Assembly: GCF_022631375.1 (NCBI RefSeq)
Contig: NZ_JALBGC010000003.1
Coordinates: 186,001 to 250,000 of the forward strand
Direction of reading: 5' to 3'
From: Hymenobacter cyanobacteriorum
GTDB lineage: Bacteria > Bacteroidota > Bacteroidia > Cytophagales > Hymenobacteraceae
Length of the DNA stretch: 64,000 nt
Shown here: positions 50,338-59,949 of the stretch, piece by piece
Layout: each line of letters begins with the position of its first letter
Position numbering within the stretch: position 1 is the stretch's first letter
The notes under the pieces: model-generated
What the model was told of the DNA's origin: nothing
The model's database searches: none
What the model saw: the letters and a program-made list of their open reading frames with translations, nothing else
Translations under genes and position numbers: made by a program

Positions 50338-50391
50338 CTACGCGGCGGCGTAGAAGTAATAATAGCCAAAAAAGTAGCGCGTCTGGAGCAT
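50338..50391 (-). CDS. Phe/Tyr-rich leader peptide 1 of the pheA operon
   Basis: A 17-residue frame, MLQTRYFFGYYYFYAAA, with ATG at 50,391 and TAG at 50,338-50,340; eight of residues 6-14 are Phe or Tyr. The stop codon overlaps the strand (AGAACGAGC) that competes with terminator 1, so a ribosome finishing the peptide would cover that strand and allow termination. A ribosome stalled at the aromatic codons would leave it free. It lies 21 bases downstream of a promoter-like TACCTTGC. Confidence 0.88.
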   Translation of the reverse strand: MLQTRYFFGYYYFYAAA

Positions 50392-50411
50392 GGTGCGGGT
50401 GGTTTGCGGCT

Positions 50412-50442
50412 GCAAGGTAAGGGGGGATTGCAGAAAAGCAAA
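50412..50442 (-). promoter_or_regulatory. Promoter of the pheA-tyrA-aroF operon
   Basis: On the minus strand TTTG (50,442-50,439) and TACCTTGC (50,419-50,412) are 19 bases apart, close to the Bacteroidota -33/-7 consensus (TTTG and TAnnTTTG). Transcription would begin just upstream of leader peptide 1. Confidence 0.55.
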
Positions 50443-50475
50443 TTTTGCGGGGGCTCGGCGGGCCATAATTAAGAA

Positions 50476-51732
<1,257 letters not shown>

Positions 51733-51777
51733 TATTTTACTGCGCAAATAGTTAGCTACCGCGCGGCCGACAGTGGC

Positions 51778-53496
51778 TTATTCCACCATCAGCCGCGCGG
51801 TGGCGCTGCCCGCCTGCACCAGGTAGAGCCCGGGCCGCAGCCCGGCCAGCGGCAGCGCGACGGCGGTGCCGGCTACCGGCACAGTGCGCACGGCCCGGCC
51901 CATGGCATCGCGCACCAGCACGGCGCGGGTGCCGGCCGGCAGCTGCCGCACCCACACGGCGTCATCGGCGGGGTGGGCCGGCACAGGGCTTATGGTGAAT
52001 GGAGCGGCTGGGGCTGGGTTCAACTGTGCCAAGGGAGCGCCGGTGCCATTGTTCAGGCGCACGCTCAGGCGGTTGCCGGCAGTGCTGGCCAGGGCCACGT
52101 CGAGGTCGCCGTCGTTGTCGAGGTCGGCGGCGGCCAGGTCGCGCGGGCCGAAGTACACGTACGACGAGTTCATGCGGGGGCCGAAGCCGCCCGTGCCGTT
52201 GTTGAGAAAGGACTCGACTTTGTCGCTGCCCGTGCCCAGCACGTCGGGCGCGCCGTCGCCGTTGAGGTCGGCGGCGGTCAGGCTCGTCTGGTTGCCCAGG
52301 GTGGCCAGGCGTGCGAACAGCAGGAAACTGGCCTGGCCGTTATTAGCGTACAGCTCGACGCCGCGGAAATTGTCCGAACTCAAGGCGATGTCAAGGTCGC
52401 CGTCGCGGTCGAAGTCCGCCAAGGCAAGCGCGTAATTGTAGGTGTTCGTGACGATGCTGGCCGTGCCCGAAAACACGCCGCTGCCGTTGTTGAAGCGAAT
52501 GCTTACTTCGCCGCCGTTGTAGGTATTGGCCAGCAGGTCGAGGTCGCCGTCGCCGTCGATATCGCCCAGGCACAGGCGCAGACACTCCGACTGCATGGGC
52601 AGGCTGGTGGGCGCGCCAAAGCCTCCCAAGCCGTTGTTGAGGCGCACCTGCACGGCCGGCGCGGTGCCGCCCAGGCTGGCCAGCAGGTCGAGGTCGCCGT
52701 CGCCGTCCACATCGCCCAGCACCAGGCTGTGCACTGGCTGGGGCGCGGCCACGTTGCCGGTGCCCGAAAACACGCCGCTGCCGTTGTTGAAGCGCACGCA
52801 CAGCACTCCCACGCCCGACACCGCGCCGGGGCTGGTGTATGCGCCGGCCACCAGGTCGAGGTCGCCATCGCCGTCGAGGTCGCCCACCGTCAGCGACTGT
52901 GGGCTGTAGGGCACGGGCACCGCCACGATGCCGCCGGCCGTGAAGCCGGCCGCCCCGTCGTTGCGAAACACCGTCACGTTAAAGCCGGTGGAGTTGGCGC
53001 TCAGCAGGTCCACGTCGCCGTCATCGTCCACATCGGCAGCGGCAATGGCGTAGGGGTTCGACGGCCCCATGATGTCGGTGTTGCCAAGCAGCTGGCCAGT
53101 GCCGCCCACCGCGGCGGCCGTGAACTGCTACACCTGTGGCCGCGCCAGGGCCGTGCCGCTGGCCGTTTGCGCGGCGGTTGTGGCCGTGGCCCAAAGCGTT
53201 TCGCCCGGCCGAAACGCCCGCTGCGGCTGCAACGTCAGCGCGTTGCCGCTCAGCGTGCGGGCGCCCATCAGCCGGCCACCGCGCTGCTGGCTGAACACCT
53301 GCACCGCCGACGCCGAAGCCGCCCCTAACGGCTGCGAAAAAGTGAGCGTGACCGCGCTGGTCCGCGGCACCTGCGTTGCCATCGGGGCCGGCTGGCGGCT
53401 GGTGAGCAGCAACGCCTGGGCCGAAGCGCCGACCGGGCCCGCAGCTAGGCCAATCAGGATTGCCAAGCGCATCGAAACGAGAAAATCAGCATTCAT
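51778..53496 (-). pseudogene. VCBS/FG-GAP-repeat T9SS protein broken by one in-frame stop
   Basis: Read through a single TAG at 53,128-53,130, one frame of about 572 codons encodes a signal peptide (MRLAILIGLAAGPVGASAQA), an Ig-like SbsA/Big_5 domain (ending LARPQV), then YQFTAAA-type continuation. This is followed by repeated VCBS/FG-GAP units (GDLDGDGDLDLVAGAY, GDVDGDGDLDLLASL, GDIDGDGDLDLLANTY, ADFDRDGDLDIALSS, ADLNGDGAPDVLGTG, ADLDNDGDLDVALAS) and a T9SS C-terminus ending ATARLMVE. The same domain order without a stop is common; the TAG sits where V-Y-Q-F-T normally has Tyr (TAC), so a C-to-G change is the simplest cause. It could be a sequencing error or a recent nonsense mutation. Confidence 0.8.
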
Positions 53497-53541
53497 GCCG
53501 GAAGATAAGCACCCGCCCAGTATGTGCCTCTTAGGCAGCGC

Positions 53542-54063
53542 CTACGCCTGGCTGCGCACCCATTTGGCCGTTACCAACAGCTGGCCCAGGTGGCGGGTGG
53601 TGTGCTCGGCGGCGTGTACCAGCAAGCCGATGACGGTGGAGGGCACCTGCGCCCGCCCTACGCCGCGCAGCTCGGTGAGGTCGGCGAAATCGGTGGTGCG
53701 GAGCTGGGCCAAAGCCCGGTCTACTTGTTGATTGAAGCGCTGCTGAAGCTGCTCCAGCGTTTCGGCATCGGTGGGCAGCGGCTGGGTTTCTTTGGCCAGC
53801 TGGGCCTGCTGGGCGGGCGTAAGGGCCTCGCCGCGGGCGTAGGTAAAGGTGCGGTCGAGCACGCCGGCTAGGTGCTGGAGGTGAAAACCCACCGACGCCA
53901 CTGCTTCGGGGCGCTCGTTGAGCAGGGTGGGCGGGAAGTCGGCGAAGGCGCCGGCCAGCTCCTCGCGGGCTTGCAGCAGGGCGTGGGCCACGGGCTGAAG
54001 CATGGATGGCACGCCCGGCACGGGGCCGCGCAGCCAGACTTCGAGGGAAGCAGAATCGGACAT
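53542..54063 (-). CDS. DinB-family protein
   Basis: A 173-residue four-helix bundle of the DinB/YfiT-like superfamily. Metal-binding histidines are expected at VGFHLQHLAGVLDRTFTYARGE (about 57) and at the closing LLVHAAEHTTRHLGQLLVTAKW (about 150-162). Members are thiol-dependent or detoxifying transferases, or have no known activity. Monocistronic, divergent from lysA. Confidence 0.8.
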   Translation of the reverse strand: MSDSASLEVWLRGPVPGVPSMLQPVAHALLQAREELAGAFADFPPTLLNERPEAVASVGFHLQHLAGVLDRTFTYARGEALTPAQQAQLAKETQPLPTDAETLEQLQQRFNQQVDRALAQLRTTDFADLTELRGVGRAQVPSTVIGLLVHAAEHTTRHLGQLLVTAKWVRSQA

Positions 54064-54234
54064 GTGAAATAGAAATATACGGGGCCTGCGGTGGTACGCA
54101 GCAGCGACCGAGCCGGTAGTCTTGTTGAATAAAAAGCAGTACTGCCAACCGCTTTCAGCGGTTGCAGCAGCTTTCCCAAGGGCCTGGGGCAGCTATTTGC
54201 CGGGGGCGGCAAGGTGCTACAACAAGGGCGGGCG

Positions 54235-54242
54235 TACTTTTG
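54235..54242 (+). promoter_or_regulatory. -7 box TACTTTTG directly before lysA
   Basis: An exact TAnnTTTG match ends only five bases before the lysA ATG, so transcription would start at or next to the start codon, giving a leaderless or nearly leaderless mRNA. A hairpin (54,142-54,167) lies upstream, between the divergent genes. Confidence 0.45.
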
Positions 54243-54247
54243 TGCTT

Positions 54248-55450
54248 ATGTCAGAAATTAACGAGGCGCTGCGCGCCGCGGCCGAACAGTTCGGCACTCC
54301 CCTATACGTTTACGACGCCGCCACCATCACGCGCCAGTACCGCAAGCTGGAAAATGCTTTCTCGCTGCGGCCCACGCGGTTTTTCTACGCCTGCAAAGCC
54401 CTGAGCAACGTGGCCATCCTGCGCCACATCCTGAGCCTGGGCGCGGGCCTCGACTGCGTGAGCATTAACGAAGTGAAGCTGGGCCTGCACGCCGGCTTCG
54501 CGCCCGAGAACATTCTGTTCACGCCCAACGGCGTGACGTTTGCCGAGGTGGCCGAGGCCAAAAACATGGGCGTCAACCTCAACATCGACAACATTTCGCT
54601 GCTCGAGCGCTTCGGCGCTACCTACGGCGGCTCGTATCCGGTGTGCGTGCGCCTGAACCCGCACATCGAAGCCGGCGGCAACTACAAGATTCAAACCGGC
54701 CACATCGACTCGAAATTTGGCATCAGCATTCACCAGCTGCGCCACCTCGAGCGCGTGGTGAAGAGCACCGGCCTGCACGTGCGCGGCCTGCACATGCACA
54801 CCGGCTCCGAGATTAAGGATGTGGAAGTGTTTCTGCGCGGGCTGGCGGTGCTATTCGATGCGGCCGGGCGCTTCCCCGACCTGGAGTTTCTGGACCTGGG
54901 CTCGGGCTTCAAAGTGCCCTACCGCCCCACCGAAACCGAAACCGACGTGGCCGAGCTGGGCCGGCGTGTGGCCACGGCCTTCAGTGCCTTCGAGGAAGAG
55001 TACGGCCGGCCGCTGGAGTGCTGGTTCGAGCCGGGCAAGTACCTGGTGAGCGAAAGCGGTTTTCTGCTGGTGAACGTGGCCGTGGTGAAGCAGACCACCG
55101 CCACGGTGTTTGCGGGCGTGAATTCGGGCTTCAACCACCTCATCCGGCCCATGTTCTACGAGAGTTACCACCACATCAGCAACCTCACCAACCCCGAGGG
55201 CGCCGAGCGGCTCTACACGGTGGTGGGCAACATCTGCGAGACGGATACCTTCGCCTGGGACCGCCTGCTGCCCGAAATCCACGAAAACGACCTGCTGGTG
55301 TTCCACAACGCCGGGGCCTACGGCTTCGAGATGAGCAGCAGCTTCAACTCGCGCCTGCGCCCGGCCGAAGTGCTGCGCGAAGAATCGGGCGAGCTGCGCC
55401 TAATTCGCCGCCGCCAGACGTTTGAGGACCTGCTGGCCGGGCAGGTGTGA
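54248..55450 (+). CDS. lysA: Diaminopimelate decarboxylase
   Basis: A 400-residue PLP enzyme of lysine synthesis (meso-DAP to Lys). The PLP lysine is in RFFYACKALSN near residue 50; the barrel continues with LDCVSINEVKLGLHAG, VCVRLNPHIEAGGNYKIQTGHIDSKFG, GLHMHTGSEIKD, LDLGSGFKVPY and the glycine loop; the C-terminal beta domain has FEPGKYLVSESG, GNICETDTFAWDR (active-site Cys-Glu) and NAGAYGFEMSSSFNSR. ATG 54,248 is favoured over upstream in-frame starts because the family begins there and the -7 box lies just before it. Confidence 0.94.
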   Translation: MSEINEALRAAAEQFGTPLYVYDAATITRQYRKLENAFSLRPTRFFYACKALSNVAILRHILSLGAGLDCVSINEVKLGLHAGFAPENILFTPNGVTFAEVAEAKNMGVNLNIDNISLLERFGATYGGSYPVCVRLNPHIEAGGNYKIQTGHIDSKFGISIHQLRHLERVVKSTGLHVRGLHMHTGSEIKDVEVFLRGLAVLFDAAGRFPDLEFLDLGSGFKVPYRPTETETDVAELGRRVATAFSAFEEEYGRPLECWFEPGKYLVSESGFLLVNVAVVKQTTATVFAGVNSGFNHLIRPMFYESYHHISNLTNPEGAERLYTVVGNICETDTFAWDRLLPEIHENDLLVFHNAGAYGFEMSSSFNSRLRPAEVLREESGELRLIRRRQTFEDLLAGQV

Positions 55451-55454
55451 TTTG

Positions 55455-55559
55455 AACGTCATGCTGAGCGCAGTCGAAGCATCTCTACCCCGAGAGTAAT
55501 CCTTCCGATTGGAATGCGTTGCGCGGTAGAGATGCTTCGGCAAGCTCAGCATGACGTTC
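55455..55559. repeat. Intergenic palindrome (GTCATGCTGAGC family, copy 4)
   Basis: Arms 55,455-55,489 (aacgtcatgctgagcgcagt...) and 55,525-55,559 are near-perfect inverted complements around a 35-base loop, immediately after the lysA stop. It shares the agcatctctacc segment with copy 3. Confidence 0.85.
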
Positions 55560-55577
55560 TTTTTCCATTACTAGCCC

Positions 55578-55997
55578 CTAACTCTTCACCGAACCCAGCC
55601 ACGCCACCGCCTCGGCTTCGTTCTCGAAGGTGCGGTAGGTGTGGGGCAGGTCGCGGGTGCCGAAAACCAGCTGCGTCATGGCCAGGCGGGCGAAAACGTT
55701 GTGGGCCACCAGCACCGCCCCGTGGCGGTAGCCGTGCTCGTGCACGGCTTTGGGTAGCCACTCGCCGGTCATCCAGGCCTGCTCGACGGGGGTGAAGGGA
55801 GCCATCTGGCGCTGGTCGACAAGCATATTGGCCCAGCCGTGGCGGCTTAGCGCCTGCGCCGCGTGGGTGAGCAGGGCGCGGAACTGCACCAGCTCGCGCG
55901 GGCCGGGCTTGTATTCCAGCCGCAGGTAGCCTTCGGGTTCTTCCCAGAGGCGGCCAATGGTGTTTTCGAAATAGAGGGAACGGGTGGCCGGTGGCAT
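55578..55997 (-). CDS. Small STAS-like hypothetical protein (paralogue 3 of 3)
   Basis: A 139-residue protein with the same layout as the 37,154 and 40,951 genes: LYFENTIGRLWEEPEGYLRLEYKPG, a central WANMLVDQRQMAPFTPVEQAWMTGEWLPKAV, a hydrophobic strand HGAVLVAHNVFARLA and a final FENEAEAVAWLGS. Pairwise similarity to the other two is limited to these landmarks. Function unknown. Confidence 0.6.
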   Translation of the reverse strand: MPPATRSLYFENTIGRLWEEPEGYLRLEYKPGPRELVQFRALLTHAAQALSRHGWANMLVDQRQMAPFTPVEQAWMTGEWLPKAVHEHGYRHGAVLVAHNVFARLAMTQLVFGTRDLPHTYRTFENEAEAVAWLGSVKS

Positions 55998-56023
55998 TAA
56001 TCAGAAAAACAACTGCATACAAC

Positions 56024-56073
56024 CGCGGCTGCTACAGCCCATTGGCCCCGAGGGCCAGGCTGCAACAGCCGCG
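56024..56073. terminator. Hairpin downstream of the Gfo/Idh/MocA gene
   Basis: CGCGGCTGCTACAGCC (from 56,024) and GGCTGCAACAGCCGCG (to 56,073) pair with two mismatches, enclosing a second stem TGGCCC/GGGCCA. On the minus strand a T-rich stretch (TTGTTTTT) follows some 20 bases later. Likely terminates the oxidoreductase transcript before the 55,578 gene. Confidence 0.5.
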
Positions 56074-56145
56074 TTCGCGCTTAAACCGCTAAGGGCAGGC
56101 AGAAGTTGGCCGGCCCCGGCTTTTTCTGCCAGGCCAACCCGCCTG

Positions 56146-57504
56146 CTACGCTTCTTCTTCCGTCGGCAGCGGGCCGCGGAAAGCGTCGAGCCGCGGGGCG
56201 GCGGCCAGTTTCACCGGCTTGCTTTCGCGGGCCGACTGGTAGATGGCTTCCATGATGCGCTGGTCCTGCAGGCCCTCTTCGCCGGGCGTGTAGGGCGGCC
56301 GGTTCTGGCGCACGCACTCGGCCAGGTGGTCCATTTCGAGGGCAAACTGGTTTTTCATGGGGTCGTTGGGCGTTTCCTTCAGCTGCTTGCCGTTGGGCGC
56401 GTGCACGTATTCCAGGTGCAGGCCGTGGTAGGGAAAGGCCGGGTCCATTTTAATGCTGCCGGTTTCGGCGTGCACCGTGTAGGCCTTGCTGTTGAAGCTG
56501 CCGTAGCCGGTGGTGCACTGCGCCAGCACGCCGCTGGGGAAGCGTAGCGTAAACGTCACGTTCTCTTCTACTTCCTTGAAGCGGGCATCGCCGGGCGTGC
56601 TGTATAGCTGGGCCGACACTTCGATGGGTTCTTCGCCGAGCAGGTAGCGCGTGGTGTTCAGGCAGTAGAGGCCGATGTCGGGCAGGGCGCCGCCGCCGGC
56701 CAGGGCTTTTTTGTGGCGCCACTGCTGGTCGTGGGCCTGGTTCTGGCAGTTCACCATCTGAATGAGCTTGGTCTGGCCGTAGGTTCGGGCGCGCACCGCC
56801 TTCTGGGCCTGGCGGTTCAGGGGCTCGTACTGAATGCGGTAGGCCACCATGAGGTGCTTGCCGGCTTTTTTGCAGGCCGCAATCATCTCCTCGCACTCCT
56901 GCACCGAGTTGGCCATGGGCTTTTCGCAGAGAATGTGCTTGCCGGCCTTGGCCCCGCGCAGCGTGAATTCGTGGTGCATGGAGTTGGGCAGCACGATGTA
57001 AATCACCTCCACCTCGGGGTTGTCCTTGAGTTGGTCGTAGGTCTGGTACGAGTAGCAGCCGCTGGGCTTGATGCCGTATTGATGAGCCACCTTGGCCATT
57101 TTGTCGGCGTCGCCGCTCACCAGCGCCACCACTTTGGCGTGCTTGCACTGCCCAAAAGCGGGCAGAATCTCGTTCAGCGTGAGGTGGCCCAGGCCCACCA
57201 CGGCGTAGCCCACGCGGCGCTCGGGCGCGTCGGGGTTGAGAGGGCCCGCGCCCTTGGGGTCGGTGGGCGCCTCCAGGGGCGGCAGCTTAATATCGAGCGG
57301 ACCGGTGACGGGCGGCGGGGTGGCCGTTTTGGCGGTTTTGCCGGCCTGCGCCTCGGCGGCCAGCGGCAGCGCGCCGGCCACGCCCACGGCCAGCAGCCCG
57401 CGCCCGGCGTGGTTGATGAAGTGGCGGCGCGAGGTGTCGCAAGCGGCATCGGCTGCGGCCGTGTCTAGAAGGGCGGAAGTTGAGAAGCTGTTTTCCTGGA
57501 GCAT
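56146..57504 (-). CDS. Gfo/Idh/MocA-family oxidoreductase with Tat-type signal
   Basis: A 452-residue NAD(P)-dependent sugar oxidoreductase. The N-terminus carries a twin-arginine-like signal (SRRHFINHAGRGLLAVGVAGALPLAAEAQA), then a linker. The Rossmann start is VGYAVVGLGHLTLNEILPAF near 100, with the family motif HILCEKPMANSVQECEEM near 190 and MVAYRIQYEPLNRQAQ. Close in layout to glucose-fructose oxidoreductase and exported glycosidase-type homologues with a tightly bound cofactor. Periplasmic location is inferred from the signal. Ends EEEA. Confidence 0.88.
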   Translation of the reverse strand: MLQENSFSTSALLDTAAADAACDTSRRHFINHAGRGLLAVGVAGALPLAAEAQAGKTAKTATPPPVTGPLDIKLPPLEAPTDPKGAGPLNPDAPERRVGYAVVGLGHLTLNEILPAFGQCKHAKVVALVSGDADKMAKVAHQYGIKPSGCYSYQTYDQLKDNPEVEVIYIVLPNSMHHEFTLRGAKAGKHILCEKPMANSVQECEEMIAACKKAGKHLMVAYRIQYEPLNRQAQKAVRARTYGQTKLIQMVNCQNQAHDQQWRHKKALAGGGALPDIGLYCLNTTRYLLGEEPIEVSAQLYSTPGDARFKEVEENVTFTLRFPSGVLAQCTTGYGSFNSKAYTVHAETGSIKMDPAFPYHGLHLEYVHAPNGKQLKETPNDPMKNQFALEMDHLAECVRQNRPPYTPGEEGLQDQRIMEAIYQSARESKPVKLAAAPRLDAFRGPLPTEEEA

Positions 57505-57557
57505 ATAACCGGGGCGAATACGTAAGATTGAATGAGAAGCTGCGACGAGAACCTGCC

Positions 57558-57632
57558 GTCATTCCGACGCAGGAGGAATCTGAGTAAAACCAATAATCCG
57601 CACTCTTCAGATTCCTCCTGCGTCGGAATGAC
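57558..57632. repeat. Perfect 26-bp inverted repeat (GTCATTCCGACGCAGGAGGAAT type)
   Basis: Arms 57,558-57,583 and 57,607-57,632 are exactly complementary, with a 23-base loop. It starts with GTCAT like the other palindromes but continues with an unrelated sequence, so it is a separate family of similar design. It lies between the divergent oxidoreductase and nuclease genes. Confidence 0.85.
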
Positions 57633-57792
57633 CAGAGGCGGTTGCATGTCTTACGTGCCGGAGCGGCTTGCGAGTTGTGCCCAAAGGCCTTGTGGTTGAG
57701 CTTATCGGCCAATTCCCGGCTCCGTGCAACCCGGCACCAAAACCCTGTTACATTTACAGCCCCGCATTGGGCCCGTTTTGATTTTCAACGCT

Positions 57793-59877
57793 ATGCCGCA
57801 GGTTTTACGCCCCTCTTTTTTCGTTCTGCTTCCCACGCTGCTGGCCGCCGGCCTGGCTTCGGCCCAGGCCCAGACCATCACGCCCATCGGCACCATTCAG
57901 GGCAGCGGCGTGCTGGCCACCTCGGGCAACTACACCATCGAAGGCGTGGTAACGGGCGTGTACGCGGGCCTGAGCCCGGCCGGCTTCTACGTGCAGAACG
58001 ACGCGGCCGCGGCCGACGGCGACCCCGCCACTTCCGATGCCCTTTTCGTGGTGCAAACCGCGCCCACCGTGGCCGTGGGCAACCGCGTGCGCATCAGCGG
58101 CGCGGTGCAGGAAATTGCCAGCACGCCCTCGTTCAACCAGGCCGTGCTTACTACGCCGGTTATCACGGTGCTGAATGCCAGCAGCCCGCTGCCCGCGTTC
58201 AGCATCATCGACAACGCAACCTTCTCGACGGCCGATGCCGAGCCGCTCGAAGGCATGCTGGTCGAGTTCAACGGCACTACCACGGTGGCCGACGTGGCGG
58301 CCGTGAAATCGCGCGGCGAGCTTACCATTTCGCTGCGCGGCCTGGTGTACCAGCCCACGCAGTTCGTCGACCCCAACGACAACCCGGCCAGCGGCACCAG
58401 CAGCACCGGCACCAGCAACGTAGCCGCTGTGAATGCCTACCAAACGGCCAACGTGAACAAGTCGCTGGTGCTCGACGATGGCCGCGCCGCCACCAACCCC
58501 ACGCCCATCCCCTACCTCGACGCCACCACCCAAACCGTGCGGGTGGGCAGCACTATAGCAAAATTGCGCGGCGTGCTGGGCTACGGCAACAGCAAATGGC
58601 GCGTGCAGCCGCTGGCCGGCGTCGATGCCCCGCAGGTTGTGACCGTGCGCCCGCCAGCGCCCACCTTCGGGCCGATTGACGTGAAAATTGCCAGCATGAA
58701 CGTGCTGAACTTCTTCAACGGCGACGGTGCGGGCGGTGGCTTTCCCACCTCGCGGGGGGCGCTCACGCTGGCCGATTTCCAGCGCCAGCGCAGCAAAATC
58801 ATGGCCGCCTTCACCCAGATGAACGCCGACGTGCTCGGGCTGATGGAGGTAGAAAACGACGGCACCGGCGCCACCTCGGCGGTGCAGGATTTGGTGAACG
58901 GCCTGAACCAGAGCTTCGGCGCGGGCACCTACGCCTTCATCAACGACGGCGGCGCGGTGAAGCAGTACAACAACACCGACCTGATTCACTGCGCCATCAT
59001 CTACAAGCCGGCGGTGCTCACGCCCTACGGCCCGGCGCTCATATCCCTCACGCCGGGCGTGTTCGAGCGGCCGCCGCTGGCCCAGCTGTTTATCACGAAT
59101 AATGCCGCCCGGCGCGACACGTTTGCCCTCGTGGTGAACCACCTGAAATCGAAAGCCAGCGGCAGCGGCGTGAACGCCGACCAGCAGGACGGCCAGGGGG
59201 CCAGCAACCTGCGCCGCAAGCAGCAGGCCGACGGCCTCGTGCAATTCATCAACACCGTGGTGAAGCCGGCCGGCACCCGCTACGTGGTGAGCGTGGGCGA
59301 CTACAACGCCAACTACGAAGAAGACCCCATCGATATTCTGCGTGCCGCCGGCTTCGTGCTGGGCAGCCCGGCCGCCAGCGCTTCCTACCTGTTCAGCGGC
59401 CTCAGCGGCTCGCTCGACCATGCCGTGCTCACGCCCAATCTGGCCGGCCATTTCGCCGCCGAAAAGTGGCACATCAACGCCGCCGAGCCCGAATTCCTGG
59501 AGTACGACGTGGCCGGCGCGGCCACCGATGTGAACAGTCCCTTCCGTTCTTCCGACCACGACCCCATCCTCATCGGCCTGAATTTCCGCACCACCGTCAC
59601 GGCCGCGCTGGCTCCGAAAGCCGCCACCGCCCGCTTACAGCTATTCCCCAACCCCGCGCCGGGCGCGTTCAACATTCGCATCGCCAGCCCCAACGCGCAG
59701 CCGCTGACGCTGGAGGTGCTCTCGGCGCTGGGCCAGCCGGTGCTGGCGCTGCGCGGCACCGCCGCCGAGGTGCAGGCCGCGCTGGCGCAGCGCACGGCCG
59801 CGCTGGCTCCGGGCGCTTACTTGGTGCGGTTGAGCGGCGAAGGTTTGAGCGAGGTGCAGCGAGTGGTGAAGGAGTAA
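57793..59877 (+). CDS. Extracellular endonuclease/exonuclease/phosphatase-fold nuclease, T9SS cargo
   Basis: A 694-residue exported protein. Signal peptide about 1-27 (LRPSFFVLLPTLLAAGLASAQAQ). Then a DUF5689/OB-like domain (TPIGTIQGSG..GNYTIEGVVTGVY), as in ExeM/NucH nucleases, followed by an EEP catalytic domain from about 295: VKIASMNVLNFFNG, VLGLMEVENDG, VVNHLKSKASG, VVSVGDYNANYEEDP and SSDHDPILIGLNF. It closes with a T9SS type A sorting domain (LFPNPAPGAFNIRI...LAPGAYLVRL...VVKE). Probably degrades extracellular DNA for phosphate or nucleoside scavenging. ATG 57,793 is chosen by the signal peptide. Confidence 0.92.
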   Translation: MPQVLRPSFFVLLPTLLAAGLASAQAQTITPIGTIQGSGVLATSGNYTIEGVVTGVYAGLSPAGFYVQNDAAAADGDPATSDALFVVQTAPTVAVGNRVRISGAVQEIASTPSFNQAVLTTPVITVLNASSPLPAFSIIDNATFSTADAEPLEGMLVEFNGTTTVADVAAVKSRGELTISLRGLVYQPTQFVDPNDNPASGTSSTGTSNVAAVNAYQTANVNKSLVLDDGRAATNPTPIPYLDATTQTVRVGSTIAKLRGVLGYGNSKWRVQPLAGVDAPQVVTVRPPAPTFGPIDVKIASMNVLNFFNGDGAGGGFPTSRGALTLADFQRQRSKIMAAFTQMNADVLGLMEVENDGTGATSAVQDLVNGLNQSFGAGTYAFINDGGAVKQYNNTDLIHCAIIYKPAVLTPYGPALISLTPGVFERPPLAQLFITNNAARRDTFALVVNHLKSKASGSGVNADQQDGQGASNLRRKQQADGLVQFINTVVKPAGTRYVVSVGDYNANYEEDPIDILRAAGFVLGSPAASASYLFSGLSGSLDHAVLTPNLAGHFAAEKWHINAAEPEFLEYDVAGAATDVNSPFRSSDHDPILIGLNFRTTVTAALAPKAATARLQLFPNPAPGAFNIRIASPNAQPLTLEVLSALGQPVLALRGTAAEVQAALAQRTAALAPGAYLVRLSGEGLSEVQRVVKE

Positions 59878-59949
59878 AGGAGTCGAATTATAATCGAGCG
59901 CCTTTGGATTTAATGCTTAATTTTCAACGCAATAGCATTGCGCTGCAAC

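Noticed and set aside
53128..53496. Separate small Ig-like protein gene
   Set aside because: It is in the same frame as the following VCBS gene with just one TAG between, and together they have a common domain architecture; treated as one broken gene.
54122..54247. N-terminal extension or lysine leader peptide before lysA
   Set aside because: The extension is not family-like, contains just two adjacent Lys codons, and lies upstream of the -7 box.
57805..59559. Long minus-strand frame (584 codons) opposite the nuclease gene
   Set aside because: Shadow frame of a GC-rich coding sequence: low-complexity His/Gly/Arg-rich translation, no motif, and complete overlap with a well-supported EEP nuclease.
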